Source: Limnohabitans sp.
GTDB lineage: Bacteria; Pseudomonadota; Gammaproteobacteria; Burkholderiales; Burkholderiaceae_C
DNA: 55,798 bases
Assembly (NCBI RefSeq): GCF_017848645.1
Contig: NZ_JAFEIF010000031.1
Coordinates: forward strand, 1-55,798
Direction: 5' to 3'
In this document: positions 35,821-44,225 of the stretch, one piece after another
Layout of the letters: each line of letters opens with the position of its first letter
How positions within the stretch are numbered: position 1 is the first letter of the stretch
Translations under genes and position numbers: made by a program
The notes under the pieces: model-generated
What the model was told of the DNA's origin: nothing
Databases searched by the model: none
Seen by the model: the letters and a program-made list of their open reading frames with translations, nothing else

Positions 35821-35912
35821 AGGGCGGCATGATAACCCCGTCAGCCTGCTGCAAGGCCTATTGACTGTGCGAGTGTGTGTCCAATCACTTCAGGCGCACA
35901 GTCAAAGCCACT

Positions 35913-36302
35913 TCAACCGGCATCAAAGGCTGCCTGCAGCCACTGCGGTCCCTGGCCCTCCAGCGTCACCACATCAAAGCGGGCCGGCGGCAATTGCCGC
36001 CAAGTCAGCAGGTAATGCCGGGCCGCAAAAATGATGCGCCTTTGTTTGACAGGGCCAATGGTGGCGGCGGCACCGCCAAAGTCGCTGCGGCTGCGTTTTC
36101 GCACCTCGACAAATACGACGGTGCCGTCCGGGCATTGCATGATCAGGTCAATCTCGCCCCCGCCTCGGCCCGGGGTCCGATAATTGCGCTGCAGCAGCCG
36201 CAAGCCGCGCTCTTGCAAAAAGGCCAGCGCCTCGTCTTCGCCCGCATCGCCCCGGGCTTTGGTCGTGGGGGGGCCTACCTTGTCTTTTTTGAGGAATTGC
36301 AT
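35913..36302 (-). CDS. yraN: YraN-family endonuclease-like protein
   Basis: A 129-residue protein of the UPF0102 family, with a Holliday-junction-resolvase-like PD-(D/E)XK fold. It shows KARGDAGEDEALAFLQERGL, QRNYRTPGRGGGEIDLIMQC and VVFVEVRKRS. The GEIDLI and VEV stretches hold the acidic residues; the usual Lys of VEVK is Arg here, which may lower or abolish nuclease activity. Its ATG and the TTG of rsmI share base 36302, so the two divergent genes have no spacer at all. The biochemical role is unknown. Confidence 0.85.
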   Translation of the reverse strand: MQFLKKDKVGPPTTKARGDAGEDEALAFLQERGLRLLQRNYRTPGRGGGEIDLIMQCPDGTVVFVEVRKRSRSDFGGAAATIGPVKQRRIIFAARHYLLTWRQLPPARFDVVTLEGQGPQWLQAAFDAG

Positions 36303-37219
36303 TGACTCCGTCTCCCTTGTCTGCTTCGTTTGCCAACGCCCTTGCCGCCGCGCACGAGGCTGCCGGATCACAAAACCACCCGGCCAGCACACTGTATGTC
36401 GTGGCCACCCCAATTGGCAACCTGGCCGACATCAGCTTGCGCGCCTTGCATGTGCTTGCCCGCGTGGACGTGGTGGCCTGTGAAGACACCCGCCACACCC
36501 AGCAGTTGCTGCGCGCTTACGGGCTGGACAGGCCGGGCAGTCAGCTCTTGGCGGTGCACCAGCACAACGAAGCCGAGGCGGCGAACAGCGTGCTCGAGCG
36601 CTTGAGCCAAGGCCAGCGCGTGGCCTATGTGAGCGATGCAGGCACCCCCGCCATCAGCGACCCCGGGGCGCGGCTGGTGGCGGCTGTGCGCCAAGCCGGG
36701 TTTCGGGTCATGCCCCTGCCCGGTGCCAGCAGCGTGACCACGGCGCTCAGCGCATCGGGCATGACCGGTGACAGCGGTTTTGTGTTTGCCGGTTTTTTGC
36801 CCAGCAAAGCCACCGAGCGGCAATTGGCCGTGCAGCACCTGGCGCAAGAAAGCCGCGCCGTGGTGCTGCTGGAAGCGCCGCACCGCATCGAGGCCCTGGC
36901 CCAAGCCCTGGTGGCGCTGGGCACGCGCCGCGTCACGCTGGGGCGTGAGCTGACCAAGCAGTTTGAGCAAATCGAGACCCTGCCCGCGCAAGATCTGAGC
37001 GCCTGGCTGGCCGAGAAACCCGAGCGCCTGCGGGGTGAATTTGTGCTGGTCCTGCACGACGCGCCGGTGGACGCCGCCACCGGTGAAGGCCTGCGGGTTC
37101 TGCAACTCTTGCTGCCCGAGCTGCCACTCAAAACCGCGGTCAAACTGGCGGCCGACATCTCGGGCGAATCCAAAAATACCCTGTATGAGTTGGCCCTGGC
37201 CCTGAAAAAACAAGGCTGA
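36302..37219 (+). CDS. rsmI: 16S rRNA (cytidine(1402)-2'-O)-methyltransferase
   Basis: SAM-dependent methyltransferase that modifies C1402 in the decoding centre, 305 residues. The fold is tetrapyrrole-methylase-like: TLYVVATPIGNLADISLRAL (SAM loop), VACEDTRHTQQLLRAYG, AYVSDAGTPAISDPGARLV, PLPGASSVTTALSASGM and FAGFLPSK. The start is TTG 36302, preceded by GAGGA 7 bases upstream; there is no ATG near the beginning of homology. The ribosome-binding site lies inside yraN on the other strand. Conserved neighbourhood with yraN, diaA and dolP; lpoA, found between them in E. coli, is absent. Confidence 0.92.
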   Translation: MTPSPLSASFANALAAAHEAAGSQNHPASTLYVVATPIGNLADISLRALHVLARVDVVACEDTRHTQQLLRAYGLDRPGSQLLAVHQHNEAEAANSVLERLSQGQRVAYVSDAGTPAISDPGARLVAAVRQAGFRVMPLPGASSVTTALSASGMTGDSGFVFAGFLPSKATERQLAVQHLAQESRAVVLLEAPHRIEALAQALVALGTRRVTLGRELTKQFEQIETLPAQDLSAWLAEKPERLRGEFVLVLHDAPVDAATGEGLRVLQLLLPELPLKTAVKLAADISGESKNTLYELALALKKQG

Positions 37220-37260
37220 GGCCCAGCCCTGTTTGGCTGCGCAAGGCACAATCTGCCCCC

Positions 37261-37671
37261 ATGAATTTCACCCGAATCCTCACCCTCGCGGCCATTGCCA
37301 TCTTGACTGTCGGAGCCTGGCAAGCCTTTGGCTGGCCGGGCATTGCCTTGGCCGTGGGCGGCATCGTCATGTGGGTGCTGCTGCACTTCACCCGCATGGT
37401 CACCATCCTGAAAAAAGCCGCTGACCGGCCCATCGGCCATGTGGCCAGCGCCGTCATGCTCCACGCCAAGCTGAAAAAGGGCGCAACGCTGATGCATGTC
37501 ATCGCCATGACCCGCTCTTTGGGCCAGCGGCAAACCCCCAAAGACACCCAGCCGGAGGTCTTCACCTGGACCGACACCAGCGAATCGGTGGTCACCTGCA
37601 CCTTTGTGGGCGGCAAGTTGACCGAATGGACACTGGTGCGCCCCGAACGCCCCGAAGAGCCAAACCCTTAA
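37261..37671 (+). CDS. Hypothetical membrane protein
   Basis: A 136-residue protein with two hydrophobic helices near the start (about 5-25 and 27-46) separated by one Trp-Pro turn. A hydrophilic part follows (KGATLMHVIAMTRSLGQRQ, TDTSESVVTCTFVGGKLTEW). Similar short proteins occur beside rsmI or ilvE in Comamonadaceae; I do not know a function. ATG 37261 is the first start and lies 41 bases after rsmI. Confidence 0.65.
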   Translation: MNFTRILTLAAIAILTVGAWQAFGWPGIALAVGGIVMWVLLHFTRMVTILKKAADRPIGHVASAVMLHAKLKKGATLMHVIAMTRSLGQRQTPKDTQPEVFTWTDTSESVVTCTFVGGKLTEWTLVRPERPEEPNP

Positions 37672-37718
37672 AATCCACGCCAACCCTGTTTATTGCAGCT
37701 ATTTCAAAGGACACTTTC

Positions 37719-38669
37719 ATGAGCGTTGTCATCCCCTCCATGTCAGACCGTGACGGCAAAATCTGGATGGACGGCCAGATGGTCGATTGGCGCGATGCCA
37801 AGATCCATGTGCTGAGCCACACACTGCACTACGGCTGCGGCGCTTTTGAAGGCGTGCGCGCCTACAAAACCGAGCAAGGCACCGCCATCTTCCGCTTGGC
37901 CGAGCACACCGAGCGCCTGTTCAACAGCGCCAAGATCTTGCGCATGAACATCCCCTTCACCCAAGCGCAGGTCAACGAAGCACAGCGCGCCGTGGTGCGC
38001 GAGAACAAGCTGGAAAGCGGCTACATCCGCCCCCTGACCTGGATTGGCGACAAAAAGCTCGGCGTCAGCCCCAAGGGCAACACCATCCACCTGATGGTCG
38101 CCGCCTGGACCTGGGGCGCGTACCTGGGTGAAGAAGGCATGAAGCGCGGCATCCGCGTGAAAACCAGCAGCTACACCCGCCACCACGTCAACATCACCAT
38201 GACGCAAGCCAAGGCGGTGAGCAACTACACCAACAGCATTTTGGCCAACATGGAAGTGACCGACGAGGGTTATGACGAGGCCCTGCTGCTCGACACCTCG
38301 GGCTTTGTGTCCGAAGGCGCGGGCGAAAACATCTTTGTGGTCAAAAACGGCGTGATTTACACGCCAGACTTGTCGGCTGGCGCCCTGAACGGCATCACCC
38401 GCAACACGGTGTTCCACATCGCCAAAGACTTAGGTCTCGAGATCGTGCAAAAGCGCATCACCCGCGACGAGGTCTACATTGCCGATGAGGCTTTCTTCAC
38501 CGGCACCGCCGCCGAAGTCACGCCGATTCGCGAACTCGACCGCATCGAGTTGGGCAAAGAGGGCTACGTGGGCAGCCGCGGCCCCATCACCGAGAAAATC
38601 CAGAGCGCCTTCTTTGACATCGTCAACGGCCGCAACCCCAAGTACGCCCACTGGCTGACTTTGGTCTGA
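37719..38669 (+). CDS. ilvE: Branched-chain amino acid aminotransferase
   Basis: PLP-dependent class IV aminotransferase, 316 residues, carrying out the last step of Leu, Ile and Val synthesis and their reversible deamination. It has HTLHYGCGAFEGVRAYKTEQ, the PLP lysine K165 in MTQAKAVSNYTNS, EALLLDTSGFVSEGAGENIF and YIADEAFFTGTAAEVTPIRE. ATG 37719 with AAGGA 7 bases upstream. The small zinc-finger gene follows after 9 bases, an arrangement usual in Burkholderiales. Confidence 0.95.
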   Translation: MSVVIPSMSDRDGKIWMDGQMVDWRDAKIHVLSHTLHYGCGAFEGVRAYKTEQGTAIFRLAEHTERLFNSAKILRMNIPFTQAQVNEAQRAVVRENKLESGYIRPLTWIGDKKLGVSPKGNTIHLMVAAWTWGAYLGEEGMKRGIRVKTSSYTRHHVNITMTQAKAVSNYTNSILANMEVTDEGYDEALLLDTSGFVSEGAGENIFVVKNGVIYTPDLSAGALNGITRNTVFHIAKDLGLEIVQKRITRDEVYIADEAFFTGTAAEVTPIRELDRIELGKEGYVGSRGPITEKIQSAFFDIVNGRNPKYAHWLTLV

Positions 38670-38678
38670 GGAGCACCA

Positions 38679-38885
38679 ATGAGCACCCAAGCTGTTGAAC
38701 TGCTGGCCACCGACCTGAACCCCCAAGGCGGTGTGTTTTGCCCCAGCCCCAAGGCCGACATGAAACTTTGGAACAGCCACCCCAAGGTTTATTTGGATGT
38801 GGCCAAAACCGGTGAAGCCAAGTGCCCTTATTGCGGCACGGTTTACAAACTGAAAGCGGGTGAAGTGGTGGGACACCACCACTGA
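38679..38885 (+). CDS. zf-CHCC small zinc-binding protein
   Basis: A 68-residue protein with a CHCC zinc site made of C21, H34, C49 and C52 (GVFCPSP, NSHPKVYLDV, KCPYCGTVYKL). It resembles the zinc domain of the mitochondrial complex I accessory subunit NDUFS6. Bacterial members are usually downstream of ilvE, as here. The function in bacteria is not settled. It ends with three His after GEVVG. Confidence 0.85.
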   Translation: MSTQAVELLATDLNPQGGVFCPSPKADMKLWNSHPKVYLDVAKTGEAKCPYCGTVYKLKAGEVVGHHH

Positions 38886-38936
38886 AGCTCGCGCCGAGCC
38901 ATCCTGTTGGTGGCAGGGCCGCCCCACGGCGAACAC

Positions 38937-40247
38937 TCAGGTGTTCGCTGTTTTGTTTTGGGGCACGCTGACCACGAAGCAAGCGCCACCACCCGGTCGG
39001 TCTGCACACCGCACCCGCCCGCCGTGGCGCTCGGCAATTGACTTGACCAGCGACAACCCCAAGCCCACACCGCCCACGCGCTCGCTGGCCCCAGGCAAAC
39101 GGAAAAACGGCTCAAAGATCCGTTCTCGGTATTCTGGGGGCACACCAGGGCCGTGGTCACCCACCGCAATGATGACCTCCTGGCCCAAGGGTTTCAAGGA
39201 CAACTCGATGCCACTGCCCTGCGGTGCATCCTGGCTACCCACCCCATACCGGCGCGCGTTTTCAAGCAGGTTGCGCACCAAGCGCCGCAACAGTTTGGGC
39301 ACACCGGGCACGTCAAGCTGGGACAGGCCCTCGGGCACGTCAAACCTCGCCCCCGCCCGCGCGCACTCTTCGGCGCACAGACCCACCAGGTCCACCACTT
39401 CCACGGTGCCGACGTCGGCCTCTTGCGCGTCCAGACGGCTGGCCAGCAAGATCTCGTCGATGAGTTGGTCCAGCTCGGCCATGTTGCGCAAGATTTCGGC
39501 CCGGCTGCGGGCCAAAGCGTCAGCGTCAGCCGGGCTGTTCATCAGTTCCAGCCCCATGCGGATGCGCGCCAGCGGCGAGCGCAACTCGTGTGAGGCATTG
39601 GCCAGCAAAGACTTTTGCGAGGCCATCAGGCCCTCGATGCGCTCGGCCGCCGCGTTGAAGCGCTCGGACAGGTCGGCCACCTCGTCGTCGCCCTGCACCG
39701 GCACGCGCACCGACAAGTCGCCCTCACCCCAGCGCTGCACGCCGCGCTGCAGGCCTTCGAGGCGTTGCGTGAGCCTGCGCACCACCGGGTACAGGCCCAG
39801 CGCCACAGCCAAACCAATGAGGCCCAACATCCAGAAAAAACCCGAGGGTTTGGCCCACCAGGGCATGTCTTTGCGCAAATGGGGGGGCAAACGGCCTTCC
39901 GGGCCAGGGCCTGTATGAAGCATGCCCGGCATGCCTTGCATCGCGGTGGCGCGGGGCCGCTCGCCGCTGCGCTGCACTTGCAGCGGCAGGGTCTGGCCAT
40001 CGGGCAAGGGCACCTCAAAGACCAAAGGCGCACCCGGCCCGGCGCGTGTGGTGCTGGCCAGCACATCGCCCTGGGCGTTCAGCACCTGCCATTCACGCGG
40101 CGCGGGTGGCGCGGCGTGGTGCTCGACCGTGGCGCGCCAGGCCCAGCCCACCACCAGCATCAACAAGGTCACCACCCCCACCACGGCCAACCAGATGCGC
40201 AGATAAAGGTGGCGTGACCAGTGACGGGACAGGCTGCGAATGGGCAT
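38937..40247 (-). CDS. Two-component sensor histidine kinase
   Basis: A 436-residue inner-membrane kinase of the RstB/CpxA type. Two helices (about 17-37 and 135-157) enclose a periplasmic loop of about 100 residues. HAMP (RRLTQRLEGLQRGVQRWGEG) and HisKA with the phosphorylated His in ANASHELRSPLARIRMG follow. The ATPase domain has N box NLLENARRYG, G1 DHGPGVPPEYRERIF and G2 GGVGLGLSLVKSIAERHGG. Its start lies 8 bases after the response-regulator stop, so both are one operon. The stimulus is unknown; the loop has no recognisable domain. Confidence 0.9.
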   Translation of the reverse strand: MPIRSLSRHWSRHLYLRIWLAVVGVVTLLMLVVGWAWRATVEHHAAPPAPREWQVLNAQGDVLASTTRAGPGAPLVFEVPLPDGQTLPLQVQRSGERPRATAMQGMPGMLHTGPGPEGRLPPHLRKDMPWWAKPSGFFWMLGLIGLAVALGLYPVVRRLTQRLEGLQRGVQRWGEGDLSVRVPVQGDDEVADLSERFNAAAERIEGLMASQKSLLANASHELRSPLARIRMGLELMNSPADADALARSRAEILRNMAELDQLIDEILLASRLDAQEADVGTVEVVDLVGLCAEECARAGARFDVPEGLSQLDVPGVPKLLRRLVRNLLENARRYGVGSQDAPQGSGIELSLKPLGQEVIIAVGDHGPGVPPEYRERIFEPFFRLPGASERVGGVGLGLSLVKSIAERHGGRVRCADRPGGGACFVVSVPQNKTANT

Positions 40248-40255
40248 GTGGGAGC

Positions 40256-40957
40256 TCAGTCTTGCTGGCGGGCAAACACATAGCCCACGCCACGCACGGT
40301 GAGGATGCGTTGTGGCGCTTTGGGGTCGGCCTCGATGGCGGCGCGAATGCGGCCCATGTGCACGTCGATCGAACGATCAAAGGCTTCGAGTTCGCGGCCC
40401 CGCACGGCCTCCATGATCTGGTCGCGCGTGAGCACGCGGCCTGCGCGTTCGGCCAGCGCCACCAACAGGTCGTATTGGTACGAGGTCAGCTCGCAGTCCT
40501 GCCCCTTGACGCTCACGCGGCGGGCATCGCGGTCAATCTCCAGCGAGCCAAACTGCATGAGCTGCGGGGGCGTGTCGTTCACCTTGTTTTTGCGCCGCAA
40601 GATGGCCTTGATTCGGGCCAGCAACTCGCGCGGCTCAAAGGGCTTGGGCAGGTAATCGTCGGCGCCCATCTCCAGGCCAATGATGCGGTCCATCGGGTCG
40701 CCCTTGGCCGTGAGCATGAGCACCGGCACTTGGGCCATGCTGCCGGGTAAAGCGCGGATGCGCTGGCACACCTGCAGGCCATCCATGTCAGGCAGCATCA
40801 GGTCCAGGATCACCAGATCGACGCCCGGTGTCTGCAATCGTTCGAGGCCACTGCGTGCATCGGGCGCGTGGGCCACGGCAAAGCCGTTTTGCCCCAGATA
40901 GTCCGCCACCATGCCGGCCAGACGCACATCGTCTTCGATCATCAAGAGTTGTTGCAT
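40256..40957 (-). CDS. OmpR-family response regulator
   Basis: A 233-residue regulator with an N-terminal receiver (phosphorylated D52 in VILDLMLPDMDG; conserved Lys in LPKPFEP) and a C-terminal winged helix of the OmpR/PhoB type (ELTSYQYDLLVALAERAGRVL, SIDVHMGRIRAAIE, ILTVRGVGYVF). It partners with the sensor kinase gene just downstream. ATG 40957 matches the usual MQQLLMIEDD start; the longer frame upstream is not conserved. Target genes are unknown. Confidence 0.92.
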   Translation of the reverse strand: MQQLLMIEDDVRLAGMVADYLGQNGFAVAHAPDARSGLERLQTPGVDLVILDLMLPDMDGLQVCQRIRALPGSMAQVPVLMLTAKGDPMDRIIGLEMGADDYLPKPFEPRELLARIKAILRRKNKVNDTPPQLMQFGSLEIDRDARRVSVKGQDCELTSYQYDLLVALAERAGRVLTRDQIMEAVRGRELEAFDRSIDVHMGRIRAAIEADPKAPQRILTVRGVGYVFARQQD

Positions 40958-41049
40958 GGGGTGATCATCCTCCAAGCCGAAGTGCCCAGGGTTTCGCTTT
41001 TGTAAAGCTGGGTAAATCCTGGGCCCCACCTCACCGGCGGGCCATGGCT

Positions 41050-42399
41050 TCAAGCCTTGCGCGCATGCACCCGGGACGCCAGGGCCACCAGCAGCAGCAC
41101 GGGCAAGCCGAGCCAGGCTGTGGCCGTGAAGAAACTGGCGTAACCATGGGCATCCACAAACTCACCCGAAAACCCCGCGATGAACTTGGGCAGCAGCAGC
41201 ATCATGGAGCTCAGCAGCGCGTATTGCGTGGCCGAATAGCTGATGTTGGTGAGTGAGGACAAATAAGCAATGAAGGCCGCAGACGCGATGCCGCTGGCCA
41301 GGTTGTCGGCCGAGATGACCCAGACCAGGGCCTGCACGTCGTGGCCCACGCCGCTGAGCCAGACAAACAGCAAATTGGTGAGCGCACTGAGCACTGCACC
41401 CAGCATGAGCACACGCATGACGCCCAGCCGTGCCGCCAACAAACCGCCCACAAACGCCCCCACCAAAGTCATGATGACGCCGTAGACCTTGGTCACACTG
41501 GCCACTTCGCTTTTGGTGAAGCCCATGTCCACATAAAACGGATTGGCCATGATGCCCATCACCACGTCGGAGATGCGGTAAACCGCGATCAGCGCCAGCA
41601 GCAGCACCGCTTGCCAACGGTAGCGCAGCCAGAAATCTGCAAAAGGCTCGAGCACCGCACCCCTGAGCCATTCGGCCACGTTACGCGCTGGCGCAAAGGG
41701 CGCGGGCACCGGCTCGGGCGAGGCCAGCACCACCCCCATGCCCGGCAGCATGCTCAGCGCCATGACCAGATAAGCCGCTTGCCAGGCCGATTGCGAGTAA
41801 CCCGAAGCTTGCTCGCCTTGGGCAAAGGCCGCCACCCACAACACACCCGCCCCGGCCCAGATCATGGCCAGGCGGTAACCCGTTTGGTAACTGGCCGCCA
41901 AGGCGGCTTGGGCGTTGACCTCGGCCGATTCGATGCGGTAGGCGTCCAGCGCAATGTCTTGTGTGGCCGAAGCGATGGCCACGGCCAAGGCACACGCCAC
42001 CAAGGGCCCGAGCAATTGCGAAGGGTCGTTCAGGGCCATGCCCACCAACCCGAGCGCGATGACCAGCTGCGAGACCAGCAACCAACTGCGCCTGCGCCCC
42101 AACTGGCGGGTGAGCCAGGGAATGGGCATGCGGTCCACCAGCGGGGCCCACATCCACTTCACGCCATACGCCAGGCCGACCCAACTGAGGTAACCGATGG
42201 TGCTGCGGTCAATGCCCGCCTCGCGCAAACGAAAGCTGAGCGTACCCAGCACCAGCAAGAGCGGCAAGCCCGCCGCAAAACCCAGCGCCAGCATGCGCAA
42301 GCTGGCGGGCTGCAAATACAGGCGCAGCGCCTCGCGCCAAGTGCGCACCGTGGCGGGCGGCGCGTTGTTGTTGGGGGCAGAAAGGGCAGGATCGGACAT
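41050..42399 (-). CDS. AmpG-like MFS permease
   Basis: A 449-residue inner-membrane transporter with about 12 helices, closest in pattern to AmpG, which imports anhydromuropeptides for cell-wall recycling. Marks are LALGFAAGLPLLLVLGTLSF at the first helix, IGYLSWVGLAYGVKWMWAPLVDR, LGRRRSWLLVSQ and the family stretch ATQDIALDAYRIE. ATG 42399 gives an N-terminus ending 30 residues before the first helix. It is divergent from the M48 peptidase gene; both have envelope roles, but a link is inferred only. Confidence 0.85.
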   Translation of the reverse strand: MSDPALSAPNNNAPPATVRTWREALRLYLQPASLRMLALGFAAGLPLLLVLGTLSFRLREAGIDRSTIGYLSWVGLAYGVKWMWAPLVDRMPIPWLTRQLGRRRSWLLVSQLVIALGLVGMALNDPSQLLGPLVACALAVAIASATQDIALDAYRIESAEVNAQAALAASYQTGYRLAMIWAGAGVLWVAAFAQGEQASGYSQSAWQAAYLVMALSMLPGMGVVLASPEPVPAPFAPARNVAEWLRGAVLEPFADFWLRYRWQAVLLLALIAVYRISDVVMGIMANPFYVDMGFTKSEVASVTKVYGVIMTLVGAFVGGLLAARLGVMRVLMLGAVLSALTNLLFVWLSGVGHDVQALVWVISADNLASGIASAAFIAYLSSLTNISYSATQYALLSSMMLLLPKFIAGFSGEFVDAHGYASFFTATAWLGLPVLLLVALASRVHARKA

Positions 42400-42520
42400 C
42401 TGCGGATTATCAACTGCAGCGCGAGCGGTGGCTGTGCCCGCTGTCGCCGTGACATTTGCTAACGCATCGCCCGGCGGCAAGGGGGCAAAAACCCGCTGCA
42501 TTCGCTATGATTTGTTCACC

Positions 42521-43393
42521 ATGTGCTTTATTTGCAACCTCAAAACCGCTTCCGCCCACGCCTCAACCGAGGCCGTGACCCCTTCATCGCCCCGCTGGCA
42601 AGCCCGGCGGGCCTTCCTGCTGGCCGCAGGAGTCGGCGCTGCAGGCTCGGCACTGGCCCAGGTCGATGTCGGCTCGTCCTCGGGTTTGCGCAAACTGGTA
42701 CCGGCCGAGACACTGGAAAATTCAGCCCGCCAGCAATACGCGCAAGTGCTGAGCGAGGCCCGTGCCCAAAACGCATTGGCACCCGATGGCCACCCACAGC
42801 TGCAGCGCCTGCACACCATCGCCCAAAAACTCATCCCGCACACCACGCCCTGGAACAAACGCTCACGCGACTGGAAGTGGCAGGTCAACCTGATCGGCAG
42901 CAAGCAGATCAATGCCTGGTGCATGCCCGGCGGCAAGATCGCGTTCTACACCGGCATCCTGGAGCAGCTGCGCCTGAACGACGACGAAGTGGCCATGATC
43001 ATGGGGCACGAAATGGCGCACGCCCTGCGCGAACACGCCCGCGAGCGCCTGGCCAAAACCCAGGCCACCGGCTTGGGTCTCTCGATCGCGTCGCAATTGT
43101 TGGGCTTGGGCTCTTTGGGTGACGCTGCGGCCAACCTGGGCACACAGCTGCTGACCTTGAAGTACAGCCGCGACGACGAAACCGAATCGGACCTGGTGGG
43201 CCTGGAGATCGCCGCACGCGGCGGCTACCGGCCCGAGGCCAGCGTGAGCTTGTGGCAGAAGATGCAAGCGGCCAGCGGCAATGGCGGACCCTCTTTTTTG
43301 TCGACCCACCCCAGTGGCAACAACCGCATCGAAGAGCTGCAGGCCAACCTGCCCAAGGTGCAGCACCTGTACGAGCAAGCCCGCAAGGGCTGA
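42521..43393 (+). CDS. M48-family metallopeptidase
   Basis: A 290-residue zinc peptidase with the HEXXH motif HEMAH at residues 163-167 and the third ligand in the DDETESDLVGLEIAARGGY segment. The N-terminal region has RRAFLLAAGVGAAGSALA, a signal sequence with a twin-Arg, probably for export; a lipobox is not seen. M48 proteins of this type (BepA/LoiP/YcaL-like) process or degrade outer-membrane proteins. It has no TPR repeats, so it is not BepA itself. ATG 42521; a -10-like TATGAT lies at 42506-42511. Confidence 0.88.
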   Translation: MCFICNLKTASAHASTEAVTPSSPRWQARRAFLLAAGVGAAGSALAQVDVGSSSGLRKLVPAETLENSARQQYAQVLSEARAQNALAPDGHPQLQRLHTIAQKLIPHTTPWNKRSRDWKWQVNLIGSKQINAWCMPGGKIAFYTGILEQLRLNDDEVAMIMGHEMAHALREHARERLAKTQATGLGLSIASQLLGLGSLGDAAANLGTQLLTLKYSRDDETESDLVGLEIAARGGYRPEASVSLWQKMQAASGNGGPSFLSTHPSGNNRIEELQANLPKVQHLYEQARKG

Positions 43394-43399
43394 GTCTGA

Positions 43400-44041
43400 T
43401 CAGGTCCCACCAACGTAGGGGTTGGACTGACGTTCACGCCCAAAGGTGCTCTCGGGCCCGTGCCCAGGAATGAACACCGTGTCGTTGCCCATGGGCCACA
43501 GGCGCTGGGTGATGCTGGCGATCAAATCGTCGTGGTTGCCTTGCGGAAAGTCGGTGCGGCCAATGCTGCCGGCAAACAGCACATCGCCCACAAAAGCGCG
43601 CTTGATGTCGGGCGAATAAAACACCACATGGCCGGGCGTATGGCCCGGGCAGTGGCGCACCTGCAAAGTGTGCGCCCCCAGCGTGACCGTGTCGCCATCG
43701 GCCAACCAACGCGTGGGCTTGAACACCCGAGCAGCCGGAAAACCATAGGCCGCAGCGGCCTGCGGCAAACCGTCGATCCAGAACTGGTCTGCGGGGTGCG
43801 GCCCAATGATGGGCAAGCCCCCGAGCTGCTCGGCCAGATCGGCCGTGCCCGAGGCGTGGTCCAGGTGGCCATGGGTGATCCAGATCTGCTCGAGCTGCAG
43901 GCCGTGTTGGCGCACAGCGTCCAAAATCAAGTCCAGATCGCCCCCTGGATCAATCACCGCCGCTTGGCGGCTCTGGTCGTCCCACACGAGTGAGCAGTTT
44001 TGCTGAAAGGGCGTGACGGGAATGGTTTGGTATTGGAGCAT
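43400..44041 (-). CDS. MBL-fold hydrolase (glyoxalase II-like)
   Basis: A 213-residue metallo-beta-lactamase-fold hydrolase. The metal motif is THGHLDH (residues 56-62), followed by CPGHTPGHVVFYSP, the metal Asp in VGDVLFAGSIGRTDFPQG and PGHGPESTFGRERQSNPYV at the end. This short form (YcbL type) hydrolyses thioesters such as S-lactoylglutathione. Only about 20 bases separate its start from the repeat block that may be a transposon end, so its original promoter has probably been displaced. Confidence 0.9.
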   Translation of the reverse strand: MLQYQTIPVTPFQQNCSLVWDDQSRQAAVIDPGGDLDLILDAVRQHGLQLEQIWITHGHLDHASGTADLAEQLGGLPIIGPHPADQFWIDGLPQAAAAYGFPAARVFKPTRWLADGDTVTLGAHTLQVRHCPGHTPGHVVFYSPDIKRAFVGDVLFAGSIGRTDFPQGNHDDLIASITQRLWPMGNDTVFIPGHGPESTFGRERQSNPYVGGT

Positions 44042-44060
44042 GGGCAAATTATATGGAGCG

Positions 44061-44225
44061 TGATAACAAAGTTTAGAACTTGCATCAATAGTTTGAAACT
44101 CGCCGAGATCAACCGCAACAGGGCTATTTTCAAAGTTTCGAATGCCTCTGATCAATATGAGATTTTCTCAACTCAGGCAGGTAAGGTCTACTCGTTCTCA
44201 AAGTCTGATAACAAAGTTTAGAACT
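44061..44225. mobile_element. Candidate left end of a Tn7-like transposon: repeated 20-bp motif
   Basis: The 20-bp motif TGATAACAAAGTTTAGAACT occurs exactly twice, at 44061-44080 and 44206-44225. Two degenerate copies in the same orientation lie between, each matching at 13 of 20 positions: one at 44081-44100, directly adjacent to the first, and one at 44125-44144. Several directly repeated binding sites of about 20 bp over about 150 bp are the layout of the TnsB sites at the left end of Tn7-like elements. The block stands at the change from dense core genes to the AT-richer region, and a transposition operon pointing this way lies at the far side. The exact terminus is not clear; it should fall between about 44042 and 44061. 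Confidence 0.55.

Noticed and set aside
44000..44221. A 73-codon frame across the 20-bp repeats
   Set aside because: It begins inside the MBL gene on the opposite strand and runs through the repeat block; no family or ribosome-binding support.
44061..44225. A CRISPR array from the 20-bp repeats
   Set aside because: Only two exact copies, variable spacing including zero, and no cas gene anywhere in the window.
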